64,000 nucleotides of DNA from Megascapheus bottae (GCA_024803745.1 JANJXV010000013.1:28168501-28232500), one strand, 5' to 3'. Shown: positions 53,186 to 63,568, counted from the stretch's first letter. Made by a program: numbers and translations. Notes: generated by a model from the sequence alone, not told the origin.

Positions 53186-53590
53186 TATTTAATTGTCAGG
53201 GTGATGTATAGAGGGGTTACAGTTACATTTGGGTTTTTGTTATTTTATTTATTTTTATTTTGATGGATAGAGACATCACAGTTGCATTCACCAGACAGAG
53301 GGTACATCACTTCTTACAGTTACATTTGTAAGGTGGTGAGCACGTTACTTATTCAACATTGTTACCCCTTCCCATATTATCCACTTTCTCTTCCTCTCCC
53401 CTTCCCAATTTGTAAAGTTCCTTTCCAACATAATGTCCTGTGAATATCTTGTCAAATGTTGTTACCCCCTTCCATATTTTTCTCCCACTTTTCCTCCCCC
53501 TTCCATATCTCTCCCCAAGTTGTAAAGTTCATTTCCAACATATTGTCTTGTGAGTATTTTTTTTACCAGGTTTTTATATTCTGGTTAGGT
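53186..53590 (-). mobile_element. Old L1 3' end, antisense, with internal duplication
   Basis: ATTTAATTGTCAGGGTGATGTATAGAGGGGTTACAGTTACATTTG is the complement of the L1 terminus. After a nested insertion it resumes with TAAGGTGGTGAGCACG ... CATTGTTACCCCTTCCC. The block around CCAATTTGTAAAGTTCCTTTCCAACATAATGTCCTGTGA recurs about 112 bp later as CCAAGTTGTAAAGTTCATTTCCAACATATTGTCTTGTGA, a tandem duplication. Confidence 0.8.
53232..53313 (-). mobile_element. Ultra-short (82 bp) L1 nested in the older L1, with exact TSD
   Basis: GGTTTTTGTTATTTTATTTATTTTTATTTTGATGGATAGAGACATCACAGTTGCATTCACCAGACAGAGGGTACATCACTT is the complement of an L1 tail (words shared with CACCAGATAGAAGGTGCATTACTTC at 17220). 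TTACAGTTACATTTG of the host element is duplicated at 53217-53231 and 53314-53328. Confidence 0.88.
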
Positions 53591-53601
53591 CTAAATGATG
53601 C

Positions 53602-53602
53602 A

Positions 53603-53651
<49 letters not shown>

Positions 53652-53690
53652 GTTTGTCTGTCTATCCAGCTATATATATATATATATACA
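53602..53690. repeat. (TATC)n then (TA)n microsatellite
   Basis: About twelve TATC units, a TGTT/TGTC transition and nine or so TA units. It causes the frame with LSIYLSIYLS. Confidence 0.96.
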
Positions 53691-54089
53691 TATAATGTAT
53701 TATTTGCCTTTCACAATCTATCTTATTTCCTTTAACCCAATGATCTCCAGTTCCATTTTCTGAAAGCAACATAATTTCAGTCTTCTTTAGGATGAATAAT
53801 ACTTCATCTTGTATGTACCACAGATTCTTTATCCAGCAGTGTGGTATTTATATTGTAAAATGAGGCGTTTGGGAATTTGGGTTCATGTTCACAAGTGAAC
53901 CTTTTACAAGAACATTAACCTAATTTTCAATCTCTTTCCATTTGCCTAGAGCTTAAAGTGGGCATCATTCTTTCTTGTTTGCCTTGTTTAAAGGAAAGCA
54001 GTGTCATCATTCATGAGCCCCTGGTGATTTAAATAATGCAACCTTGAACCCTGAAGGAGACACACAATGATGAGCCTCCTACAGAGGAT
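53691..54089. other. No recognised element
   Basis: Unique sequence. The part after 53930 is less AT-rich. Confidence 0.4.
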
Positions 54090-54295
54090 GGCAGCTATCA
54101 TTAATGTAGCCTATTAGAAAACACTTAAGGAACACGAAGAAAAGCACTTGGCTTAAGTTATTTTACCTAATCCTTTTAGCAATTCCGCATTATAGATATT
54201 ATCTCTCTTCATGGATGAAAGAGCTGAGGTTCAAAACTTGCTCAAGGCCTCTTAATAGTAAAACCACAAAGCAGGTATAAAATTCACATGTTTAA
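54090..54295 (+). mobile_element. MIR SINE, sense, fairly complete
   Basis: GGCAGCTATCATTAATGTAGC ... AGCACTTGGCTTAAGTTATTTTACCTAATCCTTTTAGCAATTCCGCATTATAGATATTATCTCTCTTCATGGATGAAAGAGCTGAGGTTCAAAACTTGCTCAAGGCCTCTTAATAGTAAAACC keeps the whole MIR order, from agctaacatttattgagc through atgaggaaactgaggc and acttgcccaaggtcac to gtaagtggcagagc. Confidence 0.78.
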
Positions 54296-54505
54296 ATCGA
54301 AACAGCAGCACCAGCTTGAGTATCCTCACATCTTCAATTTTCACTAAACTTTCCAATAACTAACTTGGGCACTTATTATTTGCATGCAGAAATTAGAAAG
54401 AAAAATGAAATTTTATTTACAAACATTTTGACCACACTACGATTTTACAAAGTTAGTGTAAGTTTTCTTTTTCATTTTGTCCTGCCTTTTTGAAGTACAC
54501 TTGTC
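54296..54505. other. Short unique flank
   Basis: Nothing recognised. It ends at the left TSD of the next L1. Confidence 0.4.
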
Positions 54506-54522
54506 AAAAAGTATGCATACAT
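54506..54522. repeat. Left target-site duplication of twin-primed L1
   Basis: AAAAAGTATGCATACAT; the partner lies at 56973-56989 with one C/T difference. Confidence 0.9.
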
Positions 54523-55949
54523 CTTTTAATGGGATGGTTGTTACTTTGGAGATTAGTTTTGGATTGATTCAATTTTTTGACCTGTTGGTTTATTTTAGAT
54601 ATGAGGCCTTTCTCTGTTGTATGGTTGGTGAAGATCTTCTCCCACTCTGTAGGCTTCCTACTTAGTTTACTAGCTATGTCCTTTGCCATACAAAAGCTCT
54701 GCAGTTTAATGCAGTCCCACTGATCCAGCCTTTCTCTGATTTGTTGTGATTCTTGGTCCATATTAAGAAAGTTTCAACCTGTGAAAAGAAGGTCTAGTGT
54801 ATCTTCTATTCCTTCTTGTAAAGTTTTCAGTATGTCAGCTTTTATCTCCTGGTCTTTGATCCATTTTGAGTTAATTCTAGTGCAGGGTGACAAAGAAGGA
54901 TCCAACTTTAGTTTTCTGCATGTGCTTAACCAGTTCTGCCAGCACCACTTGTTGAAGAGGCTATCTTTCTTCCATTCTATTTTTTTTGGCTCCCTTGTCA
55001 AAGATTCGGTGGCCATAGGTCTGTGGTTTAATATCTGGGTCCTCAGTTCTATTCCATTGGTCTTCAGGCCTGTTCTTGTGCCAGTACCAAGCTGTTTTGA
55101 TAATAATAGCTTTGTAATAGAGTCTAAAGTTTGGTATTGAAATTCCTCCTGCACTGTTCTTTCTGCTAAGAAGTGTTTTTGCTATACGGGGTCTTTTATT
55201 ATTCCATATGAAATTTTGGATTACCTCTTCTGTTTCTTTAAAGAATGCCATTGGGATATTGATGGGTATTGTGTTGAATTTGTAGATAGCCCTTGGCAAG
55301 ATTGTCATTTTCACTATATTGATTCTTCCAATCCAGGAGCATGGGAGGTTTTTCCATTTCCTCGGTTCTGCTTTAATTTCCTTTTTCAAGGTTTTAAAGT
55401 TTTCATCAAAAAGGTCCTTTACATTCTTAGTTAAGCTAATTCCTAGGTACTTTATTTTCTTTGAGGCTATTGAAAAAGGAGTTGCTTTCCTGACTGTTGC
55501 CTCATTCCTCTCACTGTTGTCATAAAGGAAGGCAGTTGATATTTGAGGGTTAATTTTATGCCCTGCTACTTTTCCAAAGGTTTGAATCAGCTCAAGAAGA
55601 TTGGGAGTAGAGTCTATAGGATTCTTTAAATACAGGATCATGTCATCTGCAAAGAGGGAAAGTTTTACTTCCTCTTTCCCTATTTGGATCCCCTTTATGC
55701 TTGCTTCTTGCCTTATTGCACTGGCTAGGAATTCTACTACTATGTTAAAGAGGAGTGAAGAGAGTGGGCATCCTTGTCACATTCCTGATATTAGAGGGAT
55801 TGGCTTGAGCTTTTCGCCATTAAGTATAATACTAGCTGTGAGTTTGTCATACACAGCCTTTATTATATTGAGGAATGTTCCATGGATTCCTAGTTTCTCC
55901 AAAGCTTTTAACATAAAGGGTGTTGGATCTTGTCAAATCCCTTTTGATG
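54523..55949 (-). pseudogene. L1 ORF2 segment (RT palm to thumb) in the inverted arm
   Basis: The minus strand holds the RT catalytic motif FADD (codons at 55653-55642) followed by [21 protein letters not shown] 226-codon open stretch runs to 54961 through the thumb region ([38 protein letters not shown]). Upstream, the usual SGMRQGCPLS motif reads SGM-stop-QGCPLS: the Arg codon CGA has become TGA (55779-55777), a CpG-type change. Frame changes follow below 54960. It cannot produce a working enzyme. Confidence 0.9.
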
Positions 55950-56565
55950 GGCCAAAAACTTAAAGAGAGTCTTCCCTGAAGAAGAAACAAAAATGGCCTA
56001 TAGACACATGAAGAAATGCTCAACATCTCTGGTCATAAAAGAAATGCAAATCAAAACAACTCTAAGATTCCACCTCACTCCAGTTAGAATGGCCAGGATC
56101 AAGAAAACTAAAAACAACAGATGCTGGAGGGGATGTGGCCAGGAGGGATCACTACTACACTGTTGGTGGGAGTGCAAACTGGTTCAACCACTATGGAAAG
56201 CAGTATGACAGTTCCTCAAAAGACTAAACATAGAGCTCCCCTATGACCCAGCAATTCCACTACTTGGCATTTACCCAATCATCCAGAAACAAAGACATAC
56301 TAAATCCACCAGCACAACAATGTTCATTGCAGCCTTGTTTACCATAGCAAAGATATGGAACCAACCTAGATGTCCTTCAGTTGATGAGTGGATCAACAAG
56401 ATGTGGTATTTGTACACAATGGAATTCTATGCTGCTGTCACAAAGAATGATGTTGCCCCATTTGTTAGGAAATGGAAAGACTTAGAAAAGATCATATTAA
56501 GTGAAGTAAGCCAGACTCAAAGGAACATAGGCTCAATGGTTTCCCTCATTTGTCATAATCAGTAG
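55950..56565 (+). pseudogene. L1 ORF2 C-terminal segment in the direct arm
   Basis: The frame at 55993-56208 reads [35 protein letters not shown] ... and includes [18 protein letters not shown], the CX3CX7HX4C motif of L1 ORF2 needed for retrotransposition and RNA binding. It stops at TGA where Trp is usual. The last block, 56320-56565, ends FYAAVTKNDVAPFVRKWKDL ... VSLICHNQ at the normal ORF2 stop. Confidence 0.9.
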
Positions 56566-56972
56566 AAACCTTGGGCTCTCCTAGCAGAGATTTGCAATAG
56601 AGCAAAACCTATATACATAAGGCCATACAGTATGATGCTAATGAAAGGATCTCTAGGATATAGAAACATAAGCCATATAATGAATGATTGTTGTTCTTAA
56701 GGTACTATGTTATCTCTCATCACTTTTGCTCTCCTTTGGTTATCTCATATTGTTACAGTATCTCACTTTGTTACCTGATATATCGGATATATTTGTATTT
56801 GGTTATTTGAAATTGGATACGGAATGGGAGAAAACAAGGTGAGGGGTGGGGGGGGAGGGGGAGGGAAATGGGGACCAAGACATGTGAAATGGTATCAATG
56901 TATGGGAATTAATGCACTATCTATCTGGCAAATAGCATGTAACCCTTCTATTAATTACATATGAAAAAAATA

Positions 56973-56989
56973 AAAAAGTATGTATACAT
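56973..56989. repeat. Right target-site duplication of twin-primed L1
   Basis: AAAAAGTATGTATACAT directly after the A-rich tail; see the left copy at 54506. Confidence 0.9.
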
Positions 56990-57309
56990 TTAATGCAGAT
57001 GATGTGATGATTTAGAAGCATACATTGTAAAATGATTATTAAATTCAATGTGTTCATATATCTATAATTTTTGAGTATCTGCATCCTATGGAAGTACAGT
57101 GAAGATGCTCAAAATTTACTCTTAGCTGAGTGCCATAGCATTTACATGTTCACCCCAAATTCTGGGGATTCTAAGGCAGAATTTGAGGCCAATGTAGCAA
57201 CAGAATTAGACCCCAATTCAATCCCCAGAACATTTACTCCCTTGCAAAGTTGCTGAACACAGCATTGCTAAAAGTAATCACCATACTAGACATTAGAACC
57301 AACATTTTT
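56990..57309. other. No recognised element
   Basis: Unique AT-rich sequence. The 61-codon frame at 57071-57256 is unsupported. Confidence 0.4.
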
Positions 57310-57630
57310 CCATTTCCTCACACTTTCCAACCTATCGACTACAGTTCCAATCTCAGCTTTTTATGAATTTGACCTTTTTGAAGTTCCATATATGAGATGA
57401 TATATTTGTCTTCTCTGTTTGGCTTATTAGACTTAGACTTAAGTACCAGATATTCATTTGTATTGTCATAAGTGGCAATTTGCCTATGCATTTGTGTAGA
57501 CAGTTGGGTTGTTTTCATATCTTAGTTACTAGGAATAATACTTTAATAAACATATGAGAGCAGATATTGCTGATATGTTGATCTCATTTCTTTTAACTAT
57601 ATAGCCAGATTGCATTGGCTTTTCATTGTA
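57310..57630 (-). mobile_element. Ancient L1 (L1M-like) fragment, antisense
   Basis: AAGTTCCATATATGAGATGATATATTTGTCTTCTCTGTTTGGCTTATTAGACTTAG ... GTTGGGTTGTTTTCATATCTTAGTTACTAGGAATAATACTTTAATAAACATATGAGAGCAGATATTGC ... ATATAGCCAGAT is the complement of the end of old L1 ORF2 and start of 3' UTR (tgtctttctgtgcctggcttatttcactta ... ggttgtttccatatcttggctattgtgaataatgctgcaataaacatgggagtgcagat). Confidence 0.8.
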
Positions 57631-58182
57631 ATTTTGTGTTCTATAAATGTTGAGTGCTTTTCCATTCCTATGGCAAAAACATGAGTAGTATTTCGTGATA
57701 CATACAGATATATTTGAGAAGATGGATATTTTAGCAGTATTACCTTTTCTAGTCCATAGACATGAAACAATTTTTCATTCTTTTGCATCCCCTTTGAGTT
57801 TTTACACTAATATCTTAACTGGAAGAGAATTGTTTACTGAACTGTATCCCTCAACTACATGGATAAGTTTATTCTGAAGCATTTTATTCTTTTACGTGTT
57901 ATTGTAAATCACATTTTAAATTTTGTCTTTAAAAGTAAACTCCCTTATTTCTACATTTTGCTTTTTCTGTTTCAATGCTAGAATTTGAACTCATATCCTT
58001 GAACTTGAGACAAAACATTTTAGGTTAAATTTTATGTGCAATTAACATTGTACATCACGACAAATTTTTGTGGAATTTTGAGGAATGTGAGCAAAATTAC
58101 ATCTTCCAAAAAGTAAATAATTTGGAAAACAAAGAGACATGAAATCCTGTTTAATAATATTAACACTATCCACTGTGATTTA
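57631..58182. other. No recognised element
   Basis: Unique sequence. The small frames at 57597-57877 are not supported. Confidence 0.4.
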
Positions 58183-58340
58183 AAGGTGGGCCTAGTGATA
58201 GAGTGTTTGCCTAGCATGCACAAAACCCTAGGTTCCAGTCCTTGGGAACATATATACAGAAAAGGCAAAAATGGTGCTTTGGCTCAAAGACAGTACTCAG
58301 GCTCTCAGTTCAAAATCCAGGACTTGCCCCTCAAAATATG
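58183..58340 (+). mobile_element. IDL-Geo type SINE, sense, 5' end shortened
   Basis: GGTGGGCCTAGTGATAGAGTGTTTGCCTAGCATGCACAAAACCCTAGGTTCCAGTCC, then GGTGCTTTGGCTCAAAGACAG ... GGCTCTCAGTTCAAAATCCAGGACTTGC. The right half has an internal deletion. Confidence 0.8.
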
Positions 58341-59021
58341 GAGTTTTCTTTGACTTCTTTGGGATTCTAACTCATAAAAAAATACCCTTATTTGTCACAT
58401 ATTTAGTGAGAATTGCATATATATTTTTTACTACCCAAAAGACTGTATAGATATATCAGCTACTACTATATTCTTGGTGAAGCTATACAGCTGGGGGGAA
58501 ACTTCCTGATATTTTAGCAGGATATATATAATGGTTTTACTTGGAAATAGTCAATTATTCATGACCTTATGATTGAGCAATACAGGATTTATAATGCTGG
58601 CTTTATTTGCTCTCATTTAGTATTGCAACTATGATTCTGACATTTGTTCCCCAAACTTAATACTTGTAGCATAATGACCATTTTCTGCATTGTAATCTAA
58701 AATACAATCCTGGGAGACCTCTTGTCTCAAAAAGAGGATCTAAAGACATGTGGTTGTAGCTAGACTCTCAGACTTGCTGAGAGAATGAGAAAAATGTTTA
58801 ATTGTTGGACTTTTTGGAACATGTACAAGAAGGAATAATTATCTTTGTCAGAATTACTGAATTTCACAAAGATTGTGAACCTAGAAAGGAATGTGTACAT
58901 GAATATATCTTCGATGGTAAATATCTAAAGATGTTGTTCCTTTGGCTTTGTATGTAGTGTAATTGTTTATTCTCTACTATCATCTATCTCACTTTATTAT
59001 TTTTGTTTGTTTGTTTTATCT
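58341..59021. other. Unique sequence, nothing recognised
   Basis: AT-rich. No repeat or exon signal. Confidence 0.4.
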
Positions 59022-59230
59022 ATCATTGGTCTTGAACTCAGGGTCTGGGCACCGTCCTTGTGTTTTTTCACTCAAGGCTAGTGCTGTACCATTTTGAACC
59101 ACAGTGTTATAACCAGTTGTGTGATAGGTAATTGGAGATAAGTCTCAAAGACTTTCCTGATGGGGAGGCTTCATTTTCGACCACCTAAGTAGCTAGGATT
59201 ACAGACGTGAGTCATCTGTACTGACAGTTT
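59022..59230 (-). mobile_element. Composite SINE (7SL-type left, Geo right), antisense, diverged
   Basis: GGTCTTGAACTCAGGGTCTGGGCACCGTCCTTGTG ... CTCAAGGCTAGTGCTGTACCATTTTGAACCACAG, linker GGTAATTGGAGATAAGTCTCAAAGAC, then CACCTAAGTAGCTAGGATTACAGACGTGAGTCA. Confidence 0.8.
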
Positions 59231-59634
59231 ATTATTTTAACATAGAAAATGAATGCTCTTTGATACAGTTCTTAGGATTTTAAATCCAAAACATGTTCTT
59301 TTCTGTTTTTCACTTTTTGACAGTCCGTGGATATAATTCAGGACTTTATTCTTCTGAGGAAGGTACTGACTTATGCCTCTATGGCTTATATTTTTGGTGA
59401 TAAATTTTAAAATAGGGTCTGGCTTTTTGTCTGAACCATCCTAAACCATGAACCTCTATATATACTTCCCACTATAGCTAGGTTGGTAAAAGCACACTAC
59501 TCTGCCTACTTCTTCTGCTGAGTTAGTATTGTTGATATTGCTAGGCTCAAGCTATAATTTTACCAGTCTCACTTTCCAACATAGTTGACATAACAGGCAC
59601 ATGCCACTATATTCATCTCTTGAGATAATAGTGT
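59231..59634. other. No recognised element
   Basis: Possible worn SINE words at 59325-59345 (ACAGTCCGTGG). Otherwise unique. Confidence 0.3.
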
Positions 59635-59722
59635 CATGGATCCTGAGCTGGCTTTGAACTATGATCTTTTCCAACCTCTTTATTAGTTCAAAGATAAGCC
59701 GCTGGTGCTCGGCCAGAAACAG
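59635..59722 (-). mobile_element. Possible 7SL-type SINE left-half fragment, antisense
   Basis: CCTGAGCTGGCTTTGAACTATGATCTTTTCCAACCTC ... GATAAGCCGCTGGTGCTCGGCC resembles the complement of the composite SINE 5' half. Confidence 0.5.
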
Positions 59723-60175
59723 TTTCTTAATTATCCTCCTTACAAAACTAGCAATCAATTCTTAGTTTTCTTTGCTTCTTCATTATCTCCCACCAAACCC
59801 TGTTGAAAGGAAAATAATATCATAATATTGGGATTAGTATCATAGGATATCTTTGATGTACCAAATAAGATTGAATACCTTTAGATAATTTCAGTCAGTT
59901 ATGAAGATGATAGGTTCTTAGTCTTATCTCCAGTTTGAATTTCATCTCTGAATTTCTGAGTCATATATCCAATTACCTATACAAAAATATTTGTTTTGAT
60001 TTCTGCTAGACCACACAGATATACTGTGTCTAACCCCAACCCTAACTTGCCCTCAGTGAGCCGGCCTATGACCCCATTTCTATGATAGATCCATCTTTAT
60101 TTTCACTCCAAATGAAAATCTTGGAGGGGCCCTTTTAAAAAACAATTTTAGCTTTCCCATCTAACCTGCCAGAGT
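59723..60175. other. No recognised element
   Basis: Unique AT-rich sequence. Confidence 0.4.
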
Positions 60176-60345
60176 TTTTTTATTGTCAGGGTGATGTACA
60201 GAGGGGTTACAGTTACATATGCAAGATGGTGAATGTATCTCTTATAGGACATTATTACCCCCTCCCAAGTTTTTATCCTACTTTCCCTCCCTTACCCCAA
60301 AATGGTGACAAAGGACAAAGGATGAATCAATACAACAGTGACACA
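60176..60345 (-). mobile_element. Old L1 3' end, antisense
   Basis: TTTTTTATTGTCAGGGTGATGTACAGAGGGGTTACAGTTACATATGCAAGATGGTGAATG ... ATTATTACCCCCTCCCAAG ... CCTTTGT-like words. Same subfamily as 53186-53590. Confidence 0.75.
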
Positions 60346-60532
60346 CACAAGAAAATAAGTTGGAATAAACTCAACAAATTCTTTAAATTTGCCTGCCACC
60401 TATGTCTAAAATCTAAACATGCTTGTTTTATTGCCCTATAGTTAAGGCATTCATTTCCTTTTAACTGGGCTGTGACAACTGCATTCGAATTAATTTACCT
60501 TTATTCTCTCTTTCACTTCCTTTCTCCTTTTT
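60346..60532. other. Short unique spacer
   Basis: Nothing recognised. Confidence 0.4.
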
Positions 60533-60768
60533 CCAGTTGTAGGGCTTGAACTCAGGGCCTAGTAATTGTTCCTGTGTTTCATCACTCAAGGCTAGCACTC
60601 TAACACTTTGAGCCACAGCTCAACTTCCAGTTCTCTGATGGTTAATTGTAGATAAGCATATCATCGGCACATTTCTGCCCAGCCTAGCTTTAAATCACCA
60701 TCCTCAGATCTCATCTTTCTGAGTAGCTTGCATTCTAAATGTGAGCCACTATAATACCCAGCTTGCCT
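60533..60768 (-). mobile_element. Composite SINE (7SL-type left, Geo right), antisense
   Basis: CCAGTTGTAGGGCTTGAACTCAGGGCCTAGTAATTGTTCCTG ... CTCAAGGCTAGCACTCTAACACTTTGAGCCACAGCTC, linker GGTTAATTGTAGATAAGC, then CCTAGCTTTAAATCACCATCCTCAGATCTCATCTTTCTGAGTAGCTTGCATTCTAAATGTGAGCCAC. Confidence 0.82.
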
Positions 60769-61201
60769 TTATTCTTTTATGAACAGGCACACTAAGTTTG
60801 TAGCATTAAATTTTGGTCTTTACACTAGCATTCCATTGTTAAAAAAATAACTCCTTTGACATCCATGTGACATATGGATAACAAATCCCCAAGAATTGTC
60901 TCAAAGTTCCCAAATTACTTTAGAACCCGTATTTCCTCTCACTGTGTATTACCTGTCTGCCCATGTCTTTGGTAATTTGAAATAGGCATACTGCTTTATC
61001 ACTTGCCACTCTTAACACTTTCCCAAACTACTGCTTTTCTGCTTGTTTCTTTTCCCTACACTATACATCCCCAAAATGTCCTCCAGGGCTTAGAGATGCC
61101 ATTTATTGTGGGATACTTCTTTGATACTCCTTTAATTTCATAGGTTTATAAAGTGAAATTTATTTTATTTCCTTTTTTACTATTTTCTTACTCTCATACT
61201 T
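60769..61201. other. No recognised element
   Basis: Unique. Some L2-like phrasing near 61070-61130 (CCTCCAGGGCTTAGAG), too weak to call. Confidence 0.35.
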
Positions 61202-61277
61202 AATGTCTATAAAAGAACAGATCTGAAATATAGAGTATAAATGTCTATAAAAGAACAGATCTGAAATATACAGTATA
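61202..61277. repeat. 38-bp tandem duplication (two copies)
   Basis: AATGTCTATAAAAGAACAG ... ATATA(G/C)AGTATA occurs twice head to tail (61202-61239 and 61240-61277) with one clear difference, so the duplication is fairly recent. Confidence 0.93.
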
Positions 61278-63149
61278 CATTCAATTTAATATGGTGCTAA
61301 TAAGCTCAGCTAGAAGCATGTTTCATTAAATAGCACTGTAATTAATGCTAACACAATTAGCTATCTCCTGGATTACATCACCACCATCATCACTGCCACT
61401 GTAACAAAAAAAACTTTTCATGTTACTGTTTAGAGTTCATTTTAAATCTCTTTATATCATTGCTTTCTCAAATGAGTGTGGTTTAGCACACATAGGAGAC
61501 ATCAATGAAACTCGGTTCTGTAGAGGATTTTGTTTCCTTGATGGCAGTAAGAAGCTGCCATTCATGAAAGTGTTAAGTGAAATCCTACAGTTGTCAATAA
61601 AGCACATACAGGCAGATGAATAGGGGTGGTGATGCCTGGATATCCATACTGTGAGATTGTTTACAAAATGATTGAAATGTTTACACAGAGAGAACTATTC
61701 TAATAAGAATTTTATAGAAAAAGTTAAAGGGATTGAATTTATTCAAACCTGAGGTGCAAGAGGAGGACTGATTTACTTAATACTGACCAAAAGCTGGCTT
61801 TACTACATGACCACAAATGGCAGTGGATAATAGTTTTCAATTCTGGCAATGACATAAGGAATTCATATATAAAGTTTTGCTGATGTACGGCAGAAAGAAT
61901 AGATGACTAATGTTAAAAAGTCCTTCTCCCTGAATTTGAACAGAAACAGCAACTTCAAATAAATATACACTCATATGTCTATAAAGATGAAATTACAGTC
62001 CTTTTCAAAGTAAGGTTGAAACTGAACTCACCTCAATAACTTGACAATTTCCCTTCTAGATCCAAGATTAGGCCACTTATATATTTTTTAAATCCTTGAT
62101 GACATTTGCAGTATTTCAATCAAAGTGTAACTTGCCTATTAGAGAAGCCTACTTGACTGAACTTAAAAGTTAGTTCTACTATAAAAATCAAATCTGGCTC
62201 CAGATCAGAAAGATAAATGGATGACCTGACTATGATAGGGAAATGACTTGTCAGAGGTTATTTGGTACTATATTCCACATTGATAAAGTTGTTCTTGGAT
62301 TTTCAGATTACTGGATAAATTTTAGCAACTACAATATTTACGCACTACCTTGTAATAAAGAATGTCAAATTACAGCCATAGCTATCCATTTCTTTGATTT
62401 AAGAATTTATTTTGATGAATTTTTAAGCTTTATAAATATTCCTGAATCAGTTAAGTGATTGAACAATTTTCAAAATTATCATTCTGGACTTTGAGAGAAT
62501 GGGAAGCTACTCAATTTTTATTAGACTCAAGGAAGTTAGACAGATTAACAGCATGGGACACAGATTTAAATAGAGGAAAAGAAATGAACCCAGAGAAGCC
62601 AAGAGTACAAGGAAAGGTTGGATGGGGTGCTGAGATTTTTCATGCTCACTTATAAACGCCAACTGTTAACTTTCCAGAAAGTTTGAGAGTCAATGTTTGA
62701 ATACATTCATTACTGAAAAAATAAATTATGATTTTAAAAATTATGTTCAAACCAAAGTTGATTAATGTTCAAATGCATCACCTGCTTTTCCTTTCATTGT
62801 ATTTTATTATGATCTATGACCTTTTGATCATAGAAAGGCAAATAACACATGAGTACTTGTGAAACTTCCTTTCCAAACTCCATGTGTATTCCATGTTTAT
62901 TATAGGTGTGATGCTGATAGCCTGAAATAGTCTTAGTGATGTATTATCAACAAGGAAACAGCAAGCAGCCATAAATAAGCATGCTCTTCTCTACCCTTAT
63001 TTTGTCCTCTGTAAGCTGTTTGTCCATGTAGTACTGTCTATAATGATCCCTAAAAGGTAAATATGGTTTCTATAGAAGCCTTAATGAATAAGAATCAATA
63101 CAAAAAAGTCAGAAAACTTAACTGAAGCATGCATTTCTCAGATCTCTCA
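61278..63149. other. Long unique stretch (1.9 kb)
   Basis: No transposon recognised. Bases 61285-61405 are rich in TAAT/ATTA words (TGTAATTAATGC, CAATTAGC) and CATCA triplets, the sort of sequence seen in conserved noncoding elements, but conservation is unknown. Frames at 61420-61623, 62243-62458 and 62455-62655 have no domain. Confidence 0.35.
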
Positions 63150-63265
63150 TTATTTTTATTCTGTTGATATTTTATTGACATATATTAGTTATACAAAGGG
63201 ATTTTGTTTTTATATTTCTATACATGTATACAATGTACTTAGATCAAATTCATCCTCTTTTATTG
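63150..63265 (-). mobile_element. Tentative ancient L1 3' UTR piece, antisense
   Basis: ATTTTATTGACATATATTAGTTATACAAAGGGATTTTG ... TACATGTATACAATGTACTTAGATCAAATTCATCC resembles the common old-L1 sequence ttattgacacataataattgtacatatttatgggg...gatacatgtatacaatgtgtaatgatcaaatca. Confidence 0.55.
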
Positions 63266-63516
63266 CAGGTTTTTGAACTCTTTCTCACTTTGAACCATTT
63301 TTAATGTTTTTTATTCTTTTATTTTTGAACATGTATAGACTTTATTTGGATCCTATTCTCCTCTAATTATTTTTTTCTTGGGTATCCACCTTCTGCCTTC
63401 ATTACCTTGTCTTGTTTGACCCTTACTGGTTCCTTTCCCCTTCCTAAATATTTCCCCATCTCCTATTTTCATATTTTCCCTTTTTAGAAAAATCCAGATT
63501 TTTCAAAGGGAAGAAT

Positions 63517-63518
<2 letters not shown>
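63266..63518. other. No recognised element
   Basis: Pyrimidine-rich unique sequence. It may belong to the old L1 on its left. Confidence 0.35.
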
Positions 63519-63564
<46 letters not shown>

Positions 63565-63568
63565 CGCG
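63519..63568. repeat. (TG)n(CG)n alternating purine-pyrimidine tract
   Basis: About eighteen TG units followed by about six CG units. Such tracts are prone to form Z-DNA, and the CG part is the densest CpG cluster outside the L1 5' UTR. Confidence 0.97.

Larger units (their letters stand above)
54523..56972 (+). mobile_element. L1 with inverted 5' arm (twin priming) and 17-bp TSD
   Basis: Bases 54523 to about 55949 are ORF2 in minus orientation. From about 55944 to 56972 the sequence is plus orientation: ORF2 C-terminus, 3' UTR with G-rich tract (GGGGTGGGGGGGGAGGGGGAGGG) and A-rich tail. The inverted arm begins at CTTTTAATGGGATGG and the direct arm at GATGGGCCAAAAACTT. In an uninverted L1 these two points are contiguous, so nothing is lost. 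GATGGG is shared by both sides of the junction (microhomology). The TSD brackets the whole unit. Confidence 0.95.

Noticed and set aside
54961..55641. 226-codon minus-strand frame as an intact gene
   Set aside because: It is the L1 ORF2 RT/thumb region in the inverted arm of a twin-primed L1, with a stop just upstream in the RQGCPLS motif.
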